From: Streptomyces dangxiongensis
GTDB taxonomy: Bacteria > Actinomycetota > Actinomycetes > Streptomycetales > Streptomycetaceae
NCBI RefSeq assembly: GCF_003675325.1
Contig: NZ_CP033073.1
Coordinates: 2,418,001 to 2,482,000 of the forward strand
Direction: 5' to 3'
DNA length: 64,000 nt
Shown here: piece after piece, positions 57,178-64,000 of the stretch
How the letters are laid out: every line of letters starts with the position of its first letter
Numbering within the stretch: position 1 is the stretch's first letter
Program-made: the position numbers and the translations under genes
The notes under the pieces: model-generated
What the model was told of the DNA's origin: nothing
Seen by the model: only the letters and a program-made list of their open reading frames with translations
Databases searched by the model: none

Positions 57178-57240
57178 TTGCACAGTGGCGTGCAATTGCA
57201 CAACCATGTGCAATGTACGTGGTTGCACAGCGCCGTGCAA
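57178..57240. promoter_or_regulatory. Three tandem TTGCAC-N6-GTGCAA palindromes (TetR operators)
   Basis: Perfect 18-bp palindromes occupy 57178-57195, 57196-57213 and 57223-57240. The first two are contiguous and the third follows after 9 bases, half a site. They lie between the divergent MFS and tetR genes, the last ending 19 bases before the tetR start. They are almost certainly the TetR binding sites; the regulator assignment is inference. Confidence 0.85.
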
Positions 57241-57259
57241 GTCGAGCCGGGGAGGCAGA

Positions 57260-57874
57260 ATGACCGCCATGACCACGGGTAACACCAGCCGCGCCGACGC
57301 CAACCGACGCCGCATCCTCGACGTCGCCCTCACCGAGCTGCTGCGCGATCCCGACGCCTCCATGGACCAGATCGCACGCGCCGCGGGGGTCGTACGTCGC
57401 ACGGTGTACGGCCACTTCCCCAACCGGGAGGCACTCATCAGCACCCTCGTGGACGGAGCCGTGGAGGCCCTCGCGGAAGCCGACTCGCACGCCCGCGCCG
57501 GAGTGGCCGACCCGGCGGAGGCGGTGGCCCGCTCGGTGCTCGCCCTGTGGCCGGTGGCCGACCGCTACCGGCTGCTGATCGCCCTGGCCCAGCGGACGGT
57601 CACCGTGCAGGGCATCCGCGAACGCCTCGCGCCCGTGCGCGACGACAAGATCCGCCTCCTCCAGCGCGGACTGGACGAGGGCGTGTTCGTCTCCCCGCTG
57701 CCCGCGCCGGCCCTCGCCTACGTGGTGGAGCAGATGCTGTTCGCGGTGACGGAGGCGGTGAACGACGGCCTCCTGGCAGCACAGGAGGCGGGCCGCGCCG
57801 CCACGGTCGCCGTGCTGACCGCGGCGGGCGTACCCGCCTCACGGGCCACCGAGCTGGTGGCCGAGGTGTCGTAG
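57260..57874 (+). CDS. TetR-family transcriptional regulator
   Basis: A 204-residue repressor-type protein. The N-terminal helix-turn-helix is ADANRRRILDVALTELLRDP followed by MDQIARAAGVVRRTVYGHFPNREAL; the rest is an all-helical ligand and dimer domain. ATG 57260 has GGGGAGG five bases before it; ATG 57269 is an alternative. It is divergent from the MFS exporter, with three palindromes between, the normal layout for an exporter repressor relieved by the drug. The regulator is intact while the exporter looks broken. Confidence 0.93.
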   Translation: MTAMTTGNTSRADANRRRILDVALTELLRDPDASMDQIARAAGVVRRTVYGHFPNREALISTLVDGAVEALAEADSHARAGVADPAEAVARSVLALWPVADRYRLLIALAQRTVTVQGIRERLAPVRDDKIRLLQRGLDEGVFVSPLPAPALAYVVEQMLFAVTEAVNDGLLAAQEAGRAATVAVLTAAGVPASRATELVAEVS

Positions 57875-57914
57875 CGCAAGAGGAAAGGGCGCGGGGGCGC
57901 CGGGAGGAACGGGA

Positions 57915-57954
57915 GCCGGGCGGCCGAGGTACGGGGGAGACTCGGCCGCCCGGC
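57915..57954. terminator. Hairpin between convergent tetR and dctA
   Basis: A perfect 14-bp stem (57915-57928 with 57941-57954) with a 12-base loop; serves both directions. Confidence 0.75.
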
Positions 57955-58016
57955 GGCGGTGACCGGACGCCCGGCCCGGGTTCAGGCGGGGCCGGACGTC
58001 CGGAACTCTGGGCGGA

Positions 58017-59405
58017 TCAGGCCTTGGCCAGCTCCTTCTCGCCGTCCTCGCGCGGCTCGGGGACGTCGCTCACCGCCACACGCCCCTCGTCCAGCAGGGT
58101 CGTCTCGTCGAACGGCAGCTCACCGGCCAGCACCAGCCGCACCCGTGCCTTGTCGATCTCCTTGGTCCACGTGCCCACGAGCACGGTCGCCACCGCGTTG
58201 CCCGCGAAGTTCGTCAGCGCACGCGCCTCGCTCATGAACCGGTCGATGCCCACGATCAGCCCGACCCCGTCGACCAGCGCGGGCTTGTGCGACTGCAGAC
58301 CGCCGGCCAGGGTCGCCAGGCCGGCCCCGCTGACACCCGCCGCGCCCTTCGACGCCAGCAGCAGGAACAGCAGCAGCGGGATCTGCTCGCCCACCGACAT
58401 CGGCGTGCCCAGCGCGTCCGCGATGTACAGCGACGCCATGGTCATGTAGATCATCGTGCCGTCGAGGTTGAACGAGTACCCGGTCGGCACGGTGATGCCG
58501 ACGACCGGCCGGCTGACGCCCAGGTGCTCCATCTTCGCGATCAGCCGCGGCAGCGCGGACTCGGAGGAGGAGGTGGACAGGATCAGCAGGAACTCCCGCG
58601 CCAGGTACTTGAACAGGGAGAAGATGTTCAGGCCCGCGACGATCCGGAGCACCGCCCCGAGCACGACGAACACGAACAGGAAGCAGGTGACGTAGAAGCC
58701 GAGCATCAGCACGGCCAGGCTCTTGAGCGCGTCGACGCCCGCGGAGCCGACCACGGCCGCGATCGCCCCGAACGCTCCGACCGGCGCGGCCCACATCACC
58801 ATGGACAGGATGCGGAAGACCAGCCGCTGGATGTGCTCGACGCCCCGCAGCACCGGCTGCCCGGCCCGGCCCATGGCCTGGAGCGCGAACCCGGCGAGCA
58901 GCGCCACCAGCAGCGTCTGGAGGACCTGGCCCTCGGTGAACGCGGACACGAACGTGGTCGGGATGATCGACAGGACGAAGTCGACGGGCGGCAGCGCGTC
59001 GCTGGACACCTGGGCGTGCCCGGTCTGCTTCAGCGCCTCGGTCAGGTGCAGGCCCGCGCCGGGGTGCAGCACGTTGCCGACGACGAGACCGATGGCGAGC
59101 GCGACGAGCGACATCACCAGGAAGTAGCCGAGGGCGATACCGCCGACGGCACCGACCTTGGCGGCCTTGCGCACGGAGCCGATACCGAGCACGATCGTGC
59201 AGAAGATGATCGGCGAGATCATCATCTTGATCAGGTTCACGAACCCGGTGCCCAGCGGCTTCAGCTCCACCGCCGCGTCGGGCCAGATCAGCCCCACGGC
59301 GATGCCGAGCGCGACCGCGGCGATGACGGCGATGTACAGGTAGTGGGTCCGGTCCCGCTGTGCGCGGGGTGCGGCAGGTGCCGTATCGGGGGTGCTGGCG
59401 GCCAC
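58017..59405 (-). CDS. dctA: C4-dicarboxylate/cation symporter (DctA/GltP family)
   Basis: A 462-residue SLC1-type transporter for dicarboxylates such as succinate, fumarate or malate (possibly glutamate). About eight helices and two re-entrant hairpins are visible. ILSTSSSESALPRLIAKME is the serine-rich HP1 loop, PTGYSFNLDGTMIYMTMASLYIA the TM7 NMDGT-type cation motif, and SKGAAGVSGAGLATLAGGL HP2; DRFMSEARALTNFAGNAVATVLVGTW is TM8. GTG 59405 has AGGAGGG upstream. It is divergent from a CitA/CitB-type system that probably controls it. Confidence 0.93.
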   Translation of the reverse strand: MAASTPDTAPAAPRAQRDRTHYLYIAVIAAVALGIAVGLIWPDAAVELKPLGTGFVNLIKMMISPIIFCTIVLGIGSVRKAAKVGAVGGIALGYFLVMSLVALAIGLVVGNVLHPGAGLHLTEALKQTGHAQVSSDALPPVDFVLSIIPTTFVSAFTEGQVLQTLLVALLAGFALQAMGRAGQPVLRGVEHIQRLVFRILSMVMWAAPVGAFGAIAAVVGSAGVDALKSLAVLMLGFYVTCFLFVFVVLGAVLRIVAGLNIFSLFKYLAREFLLILSTSSSESALPRLIAKMEHLGVSRPVVGITVPTGYSFNLDGTMIYMTMASLYIADALGTPMSVGEQIPLLLFLLLASKGAAGVSGAGLATLAGGLQSHKPALVDGVGLIVGIDRFMSEARALTNFAGNAVATVLVGTWTKEIDKARVRLVLAGELPFDETTLLDEGRVAVSDVPEPREDGEKELAKA

Positions 59406-59585
59406 GACTGCCCTCCTTGACGTCTTCGTCGGTGAACAACCGGCGTGCGGCTCACGTCCGGGCGTTGTTGGGGGAATGCCGTGACTATCCCCCGGCCCTG
59501 TGAGGGCGGTCACCCTTGTGTTCATTGAGTTCGCGCCCGGCCCGCTCGTTGACTCCGCGCCCGGCCCGCGAGGCACACTGCTGAC

Positions 59586-61220
59586 ATGCGCCTCCCCACC
59601 CTCCCGCGACCACTCAGCCTGGCGGGCCAGCTCTTCGCCATGCAGGCCGTGCTGGTCGCGGTGGTCGTGGCCGGGTACGCGCTGTTCACCTACGTCAGCG
59701 ACCAGCGGCAGGCCGAGGACGCCGCCGCCCGGCAGGCGACCGCGGTGGCCCGCTCGATCGCCGACTCCCCCTCGGTCCGCACGGCGATCCGCACCACGGA
59801 CCCCAGCACCCGGCTGGAGCCGTACGCCCTCCAGGTCATGCGGGACGCCGACGTCGACTTCGTCACGATCATGAACCCGTCCGGCATCCGCTGGACCCAC
59901 CCCGACCGGCGGCAGATCGGCAGACGCTTCCTCGGCACCATCGGACCCGCCCGGCACGGCCGCACCTTCACCGAGACCTACACCGGCACGCTCGGCGCGT
60001 CCGTCCGCGCGGTGACCCCCATCACCGACCACGGCCGGGTCATCGGTCTGGTCAGCGCCGGCATCACCGTGCAGACGATCAGCGCCCGGGTCCAGGACCA
60101 GCTCACCGCCCTGCTCGGGGTCGCCGGCGGCGTCCTGCTGCTGGGCGCGGTCGGCACGTACGTGATCAACGCGCGGCTCCGCCGCCACACCCACGGCATG
60201 AACGCCACCGAGCTGAGCCACATGCACGACTACCACCAGGCGGCCCTGCACGCGGTCCGCGAGGGCCTGCTGATGCTGGACGCCCAGTACCGGGTGGCCC
60301 TGATCAACGACGGCGGCCGGGAGCTGCTGGGCGTGGGCGGCGGCGGTGACCGGGACCTGATCGGGCGCTCGGTGGCCGGGCTGGGGCTGCCCGCCCCGCT
60401 GACCGGCGCCCTGCTGTCCTCCGAGCCCCGGGTGGACGAGGTGCATCTGACGGCGTCCCGGGTGCTGGTGGTGAACACGTCACCGGTGTCGGGCGGTGAG
60501 CGCCGGGGCACGGTCGTCACCCTGCGCGACGTGACCGAACTCCAGTCGCTGATGGGCGAGCTGGACTCGGAGCGCGGCTTCACCCAGGCCCTGCGCTCGC
60601 AGGCGCACGAGGCGGCGAACCGTCTGCACACGGTCGTCTCCCTGATCGAGCTGGGCCGGGCCGAGGAGGCGGTGGAGTTCGCGACGGCCGAGCTGGAGCT
60701 GGCCCAGGCCCTCACCGACCAGGTGGTCGCGGCGGTGAGCGAACCGGTCCTCGCCGCGCTGCTGCTGGGCAAGACCGCGCAGGCGAACGAGCGGGGCGTG
60801 GAGCTGGTGGTCTCCCCCGACAGCCGGCTGGACGACGGCCTGCTCCCGCCCGAACTGTCCGCGAGGGACCTGGTCACCATTCTCGGCAACCTGATCGACA
60901 ACGCGGTGGACGCGGCGCAGGGGACGGCGGGGGCGCGGGTGACGGTGACGGCGTACGCTTCGGCCGCCGAAGTCGTACTGCGCGTGTCGGACACCGGTCC
61001 CGGTGTCGACCCCGCCCACGCCGGCCTGGTGTTCCAGCGGGGGTTCTCCACGAAACCGGCCGGGCCCGGCGGGCGGGGGCTCGGGCTGGCGCTGGTCCGG
61101 CAGGCGGTGAACCGCCACGAGGGCTCGCTGACGGCGGTGGAGTCCGACGAGGAGGGTGAGGGCGGAGCGGTGTTCGAGGTGCGGTTGCCGTTGCGCACGG
61201 CCCTGGGCGGCGGCGGATGA
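59586..61220 (+). CDS. Sensor histidine kinase, CitA/DcuS family
   Basis: A 544-residue membrane kinase. Helix 1 (about 15-37) and helix 2 (about 177-196) flank a PDC/CitA-type extracytoplasmic PAS domain (VDFVTIMNPSGIRWTHPDRRQIGRRF, GLVSAGITV). A cytoplasmic PAS follows (LLMLDAQYRVALINDGG). The phosphorylated histidine is H341 in QAHEAANRLHTVVSLI, and the ATPase domain has NLIDNAVDA, DTGPGVDP and GGRGLGLALVRQ. Sensors of this type bind citrate or C4-dicarboxylates outside the cell. Its stop overlaps the regulator start (ATGA), and it faces dctA. Confidence 0.93.
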   Translation: MRLPTLPRPLSLAGQLFAMQAVLVAVVVAGYALFTYVSDQRQAEDAAARQATAVARSIADSPSVRTAIRTTDPSTRLEPYALQVMRDADVDFVTIMNPSGIRWTHPDRRQIGRRFLGTIGPARHGRTFTETYTGTLGASVRAVTPITDHGRVIGLVSAGITVQTISARVQDQLTALLGVAGGVLLLGAVGTYVINARLRRHTHGMNATELSHMHDYHQAALHAVREGLLMLDAQYRVALINDGGRELLGVGGGGDRDLIGRSVAGLGLPAPLTGALLSSEPRVDEVHLTASRVLVVNTSPVSGGERRGTVVTLRDVTELQSLMGELDSERGFTQALRSQAHEAANRLHTVVSLIELGRAEEAVEFATAELELAQALTDQVVAAVSEPVLAALLLGKTAQANERGVELVVSPDSRLDDGLLPPELSARDLVTILGNLIDNAVDAAQGTAGARVTVTAYASAAEVVLRVSDTGPGVDPAHAGLVFQRGFSTKPAGPGGRGLGLALVRQAVNRHEGSLTAVESDEEGEGGAVFEVRLPLRTALGGGG

Positions 61221-61909
61221 CGAACGGACAGCCGCCCATCCGCGTGCTCGTCGTCGAGGACGATCCGGTGGCCGCCGACGCCCACGTGCTGTACGTCGGC
61301 CGGGTTCCCGGTTTCGTCGCGGTCGGCAAGGCGCACACAGGGGCCCAGGCACGGCGCGTGCTGGACCGAACGCCCGTGGACCTGCTGTTGCTGGACCTTC
61401 ACCTCCCGGACGTGCACGGTCTCCAGTTCGCCCGGTCGCTGCGGGCGGCCGGGCATCACGCGGACGTGATAGCGGTGACGTCGGCACGGGACCTCGCGGT
61501 GGTACGCGAGGGGGTCTCGCTGGGGGTCGTCCAGTACGTCCTGAAGCCGTTCACGTTCGCGACACTGCGGGACCGGCTGGTCCGGTACGCCGAGTTCCGC
61601 GCGGCGGTGGGCGAGGCGAGCGGGCAGGACGAGGTGGACCGGGCTCTGGCCAGCCTGCGGGCGCCCTCACCCGCGGCGCTGCCGAAGGGGCTGAGCGGAC
61701 CGACGCTGGAACGGGTGACGCACACGCTGCGGGAGGCACCGCAGGGGCTCACGGCGGCGGGGGTCGCCGAGGCCGTGGGAATCTCCCGCATCACCGCCCG
61801 CCGGTACCTGGAGCACCTGGTGGAGGCGGGCCGGGCCGGCCGCAGTCCGTTGTACGGGCAGGTGGGACGGCCGGAGCTGGTGTACCGCTGGGGCACGCCG
61901 AGCCGGTGA
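61217..61909 (+). CDS. Response regulator, CitB/DcuR family
   Basis: A 230-residue regulator. The receiver domain has EDD at 14-16, the phospho-accepting D60 in LLLLDLHLPD and the lysine in YVLKPF. The output region (GLTAAGVAEAVGISRITARRYLEHLVEAGRAGRSPLYGQVGRPELVYRW) is the CitB-type winged helix. Partner of the overlapping kinase gene; likely activates the divergent dctA in response to external dicarboxylates. A GTG overlapping its stop (61906) would couple it to the next, repeat-disrupted gene. Confidence 0.93.
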   Translation: MTNGQPPIRVLVVEDDPVAADAHVLYVGRVPGFVAVGKAHTGAQARRVLDRTPVDLLLLDLHLPDVHGLQFARSLRAAGHHADVIAVTSARDLAVVREGVSLGVVQYVLKPFTFATLRDRLVRYAEFRAAVGEASGQDEVDRALASLRAPSPAALPKGLSGPTLERVTHTLREAPQGLTAAGVAEAVGISRITARRYLEHLVEAGRAGRSPLYGQVGRPELVYRWGTPSR

Positions 61910-61961
61910 ACACGCCGACCGCCCACCGAGAGCGCCGGCGGCCGGCCGGGAGCGGCGGCAG

Positions 61962-62125
61962 CCGAGGACCGGGGGCGGCCGGGAGCGGCGGCGGCCGAGG
62001 ACCGGCGGCGGCCCGGAGCAGCGGCGGCGGCCGAGGACCGGCGGCGGCCCGGAGCAGCGGCGACAGCCGAGAACCGGCGACAGCTCGGAGCAGCGGCGAC
62101 AGCCGAGAACCGGCGACAGCCCGGA
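61962..62125 (+). repeat. 33-36 bp tandem repeat
   Basis: About four and a half units begin with CCGAG at 61962, 61995, 62031, 62067 and 62103 (period 33, 36, 36, 36), with a degenerate copy before 61962. Each unit has CCGAGGACCGGCGGCGG then CCCGGAGCAGCGGCG. The later units change GG to GA and GGC to GAC together, showing they arose by stepwise duplication. Confidence 0.9.
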
Positions 62126-62146
62126 TTCACCGCGCTGGCGGGCGCG

Positions 62147-62650
62147 TTGTGGTGTTCTCCGGGCGAACTCATCGGCCGGCCGCGGACCCTGCGCGACCAT
62201 CGCGTGGCCCGCGCCGTGGCACCCGAGGACGTCGCCCGTGCCGTCGGCATGCCCCTGCGCGCGTATCTGCGCACGGAGGAGAGCGGGCGGTGGCGGGGCG
62301 ACGAGCGCCAGTCGGCCGCGCTGGCCCGGATCCTCGACCTCGCCCTGCCCGACTTCGTCGCCGTCACCGGCCGCGAGGCCAGGCTCGCCGAACTGCTGCA
62401 CAGCGCGGTGACCACCCGCTGGCAGGCCTACGTGGGACCGGTGATGCGGCTCGCGCCCCTGGACAGGGGCGTCCTGGAGCCGGTGCTGCACGAGCTGCAC
62501 CGGGACTACCAGGGGCACATGGCCGCCACGCTCAGCCGGGGCGGTGGCGGCACGGGCGCCAGCGAGTCCGGCCGGGACTTCCTCGGCCGGATCGTGGAGC
62601 ACTTCTGGGACCGGGCCGAAACCACAGGAGGCAGGGAGGGGTGGCCCTAG
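62147..62650 (+). CDS. Helix-turn-helix-like protein, 5' end disrupted by repeats
   Basis: A soluble protein with an XRE-like opening: PRTLRDHRVARAVAPEDVARAVGMPLRAYLRTEESGRWRG reads as a helix-turn-helix (only the pattern matters), followed by a helical domain ending FLGRIVEHFWDRA. In the same frame the coding pattern extends upstream to about 62120 (PGFTALAGALWCS) and on through the repeats, but there is no ATG or GTG, only TTG 62147. A good coupled GTG exists at 61906 but is in another frame. I infer that an indel in the repeat array broke the frame. It overlaps the end of convergent pfkA by 4 bases. Confidence 0.55.
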   Translation: MWCSPGELIGRPRTLRDHRVARAVAPEDVARAVGMPLRAYLRTEESGRWRGDERQSAALARILDLALPDFVAVTGREARLAELLHSAVTTRWQAYVGPVMRLAPLDRGVLEPVLHELHRDYQGHMAATLSRGGGGTGASESGRDFLGRIVEHFWDRAETTGGREGWP

Positions 62651-63672
62651 AAGACCGACTCGGCCTCGTCCATGCGGTCCTTCGGTACCGTCTTCAGCTC
62701 GGTGACCGCCTCCGCGAGCGGCACCATCAGGATGTCGGTGCCGCGCAGCGCGGTCATCCGCCCGAAGTCCCCGCGGTGCGCGGCCTCGACGGCGTGCCAG
62801 CCGAAGCGGGTGGCGAGGACGCGGTCGTACGCGGTGGGCACGCCGCCGCGCTGGACGTGACCGAGGATGACCGGCTTGGCCTCCTTGCCCAGGCGTCGTT
62901 CCAGCTCGTAGGCGAGGGCGGTGCCGATGCCCTGGAACCGCTCGTGGCCGTACTGGTCGATGGCGCCCTTGCCGTAGTCCATGGTGCCCTCGGCGGGGTG
63001 CGCGCCCTCGGCGACGCAGATGACGGCGAACTTCTTGCCGCGGGCGAACCGCTCCTCGACCATCTTGACCAGGTCGGCCGGGTCGAAGGGGCGCTCGGGC
63101 AGGCAGATGCCGTGGGCGCCGGCGGCCATGCCGGACTCCAGGGCGATCCAGCCGGCGTGCCGGCCCATGACCTCGACGACCATCACCCGCTGGTGGGACT
63201 CGGCGGTGGTCTTCAGCCGGTCCATCGCCTCGGAGGCCACGCCGACGGCGGTGTCGAAGCCGAAGGTGCGGTCGGTGGAGGAGATGTCGTTGTCGATGGT
63301 CTTGGGCACGCCGACGACCGGGAGGCCGGCGTCGGAGAGCATGCGGGCCGCCGTCAGGGTGCCCTCGCCGCCGATCGGGATCAGCGCGTCGATGCCGAAC
63401 TCCTCGACCATGTCGGTGGCCCGCTCGCAGGCCTCGCGCAGCCGGTCGCGCTCCAGCCGGGAGGAGCCGAGGATGGTGCCGCCGCGGACCAGGATGCCGC
63501 TGACCGCGTCCAGGTCGAGGGCGCGGTAGTGGCGGTCCAGCAGACCCCGGTAACCGTCCTCGAAACCGATGACCTCGTCGCCGTACTGCGCCACCGCCCG
63601 GTGCACGACCGACCGGATCACGGCGTTCAGGCCGGGGCAGTCGCCACCTGCGGTGAGAACTCCGATGCGCAT
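62647..63672 (-). CDS. pfkA: 6-phosphofructokinase, ATP-dependent type
   Basis: A 341-residue enzyme phosphorylating fructose-6-phosphate. TAGGDCPGLNAVIR (8-21) is the nucleotide loop, GGEGT (101-105) keeps the glycine that favours ATP over pyrophosphate, and PKTIDND (123-129) holds the catalytic aspartates; the Lys here is normal for the actinobacterial group III enzymes that still use ATP. MGRHAGWIAL is the sugar-phosphate region. It is divergent from pta. A TTGACA (63787-63782, minus strand) may be its -35, without a good -10. Confidence 0.95.
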   Translation of the reverse strand: MRIGVLTAGGDCPGLNAVIRSVVHRAVAQYGDEVIGFEDGYRGLLDRHYRALDLDAVSGILVRGGTILGSSRLERDRLREACERATDMVEEFGIDALIPIGGEGTLTAARMLSDAGLPVVGVPKTIDNDISSTDRTFGFDTAVGVASEAMDRLKTTAESHQRVMVVEVMGRHAGWIALESGMAAGAHGICLPERPFDPADLVKMVEERFARGKKFAVICVAEGAHPAEGTMDYGKGAIDQYGHERFQGIGTALAYELERRLGKEAKPVILGHVQRGGVPTAYDRVLATRFGWHAVEAAHRGDFGRMTALRGTDILMVPLAEAVTELKTVPKDRMDEAESVF

Positions 63673-63796
63673 CGTGCTGTGTCTCCTGCTCGCTGTCGGT
63701 ACCGGTGAGCCGATGCCGATTCTTTCACGTCCACGGGGCAGGAGCCGTCTTGACGGGCGCCTTATCCGGCGGCAGGGGTATTGTCAAGAGGGTTCT

Positions 63797-63820
63797 GCTC
63801 ACCTCGGTGAGCGATTTTTA
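63797..63820 (+). promoter_or_regulatory. Terminator-like hairpin in the pta leader
   Basis: GCTCAC and GTGAGC (63797-63802, 63807-63812) with a CTCG loop are followed by GATTTTTATG. The short stem plus five T looks like an intrinsic terminator, about 75 bases before pta. It could be an attenuator, or part of the divergent pfkA promoter region. Confidence 0.4.
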
Positions 63821-63888
63821 TGCCGCCGATGTCTGTGCCGACGACGCGACAGACACGGCGGACACGACAGAGGGAACGGAGTGGACAC

Positions 63889-64000
63889 GTGACGCGCAGC
63901 GTGTACGTGACCGGGATCGACCGAGGTGACGGCCGTCAGGTCGTGGAACTGGGGGTCATGGAGCTGCTGACCCGGCAGGTCGACCGGGTGGGCGTGTTCC
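63889..64000 (+). CDS. pta: Phosphate acetyltransferase, N-terminal fragment
   Basis: The first 37 residues run to the window edge: VTRSVYVTGIDRGDGRQVVE then LGVMELLTRQVDRVGVF, the P-loop-like DRTGG/BioD domain opening of long-form Pta, which converts acetyl-CoA and phosphate to acetyl phosphate. GTG 63889 has GGAG seven bases upstream. Identification rests on this short stretch and on the usual Streptomyces pfkA-pta order. Confidence 0.8.
   Translation, partial: MTRSVYVTGIDRGDGRQVVELGVMELLTRQVDRVGVF

Noticed and set aside
61921..62130. The repeat array as a possible CRISPR.
   Set aside because: The units are contiguous copies with no unique spacers of constant length and drift gradually, so it is a tandem repeat.
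61156..63708. An 850-codon plus-strand frame across the response regulator, repeats and pfkA.
   Set aside because: It is antisense to pfkA and out of frame with the response regulator; only its start at 61906 is of interest.

Overview
This is high-GC actinobacterial DNA (third codon positions almost always G or C, many GTG starts, purine-rich ribosome sites). The gene content and order look like the core chromosome of a Streptomyces. The run oligopeptide ABC operon - gcvT/gcvH/glyA/sdaA - L,D-transpeptidases - glycogen debranching - ABC exporters - M4 proteases - glgP/glgE/treS/maltokinase/glgB - pfkA - pta matches, from memory, the S. coelicolor region around SCO5425-SCO5480 read backwards. 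I see no prophage, insertion sequence, CRISPR array, tRNA or rRNA.

Layout. 1-4.4 kb (minus): oligopeptide importer operon (permease C, binding lipoprotein, permease B, cut-off ATPase). 4.6-7.1 kb (minus): two SseB-like proteins and a P-loop protein. 7.2-11.9 kb (plus): tandem glycine riboswitch, gcvT, gcvH, glyA, sdaA, a glycine/serine catabolic set. 12-18.7 kb: secreted PI-PLC-like protein, GH25 lysozyme, F420-dependent-reductase-like protein, two gene remnants (oxidoreductase and AraC regulator), EF-hand protein, acetyltransferase, beta-propeller lipoprotein with a frameshifted deacetylase-like partner, and an anti-sigma-type ATPase. 19-22.4 kb (minus): enoyl-CoA hydratase and two paralogous L,D-transpeptidase lipoproteins. 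22.5-28.2 kb (plus): glgX, SigE-family sigma factor with a membrane partner, and two glycosyltransferases. 28.3-35.8 kb: two divergent heterodimeric ABC exporters. 36-40 kb: two paralogous secreted M4 metalloproteases. 40.7-51.3 kb: glgP against glgE-treS-maltokinase-glgB, a complete GlgE alpha-glucan pathway. 51.4-55.4 kb (minus): HelD/HelR-like ATPase, MerR-thioredoxin operon, DUF2127 protein. 55.4-57.9 kb: frameshifted MFS exporter facing an intact TetR gene across three tandem palindromes. 58-62.6 kb: C4-dicarboxylate transporter facing a CitA/CitB-type two-component system, then a repeat-disrupted DNA-binding-like gene. 62.6-64 kb: pfkA and the start of pta.

The strongest non-routine signals are: (i) three TTGCAC-N6-GTGCAA palindromes between tetR and the broken MFS gene; (ii) a textbook 19-bp-spacer MerR promoter driving a merR-trxA operon; (iii) an ABC exporter pair in which one subunit has lost Walker A, Walker B and H-loop residues while the partner has lost the signature motif; (iv) a tandem glycine riboswitch followed by a hairpin that contains a ribosome-binding-like sequence; (v) a 33-36 bp tandem repeat that seems to have put a downstream gene out of frame; (vi) a deacetylase-like protein lacking the metal-binding aspartate. 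Several apparent frameshifts lie at G/C runs, so sequence error has to be considered for each.
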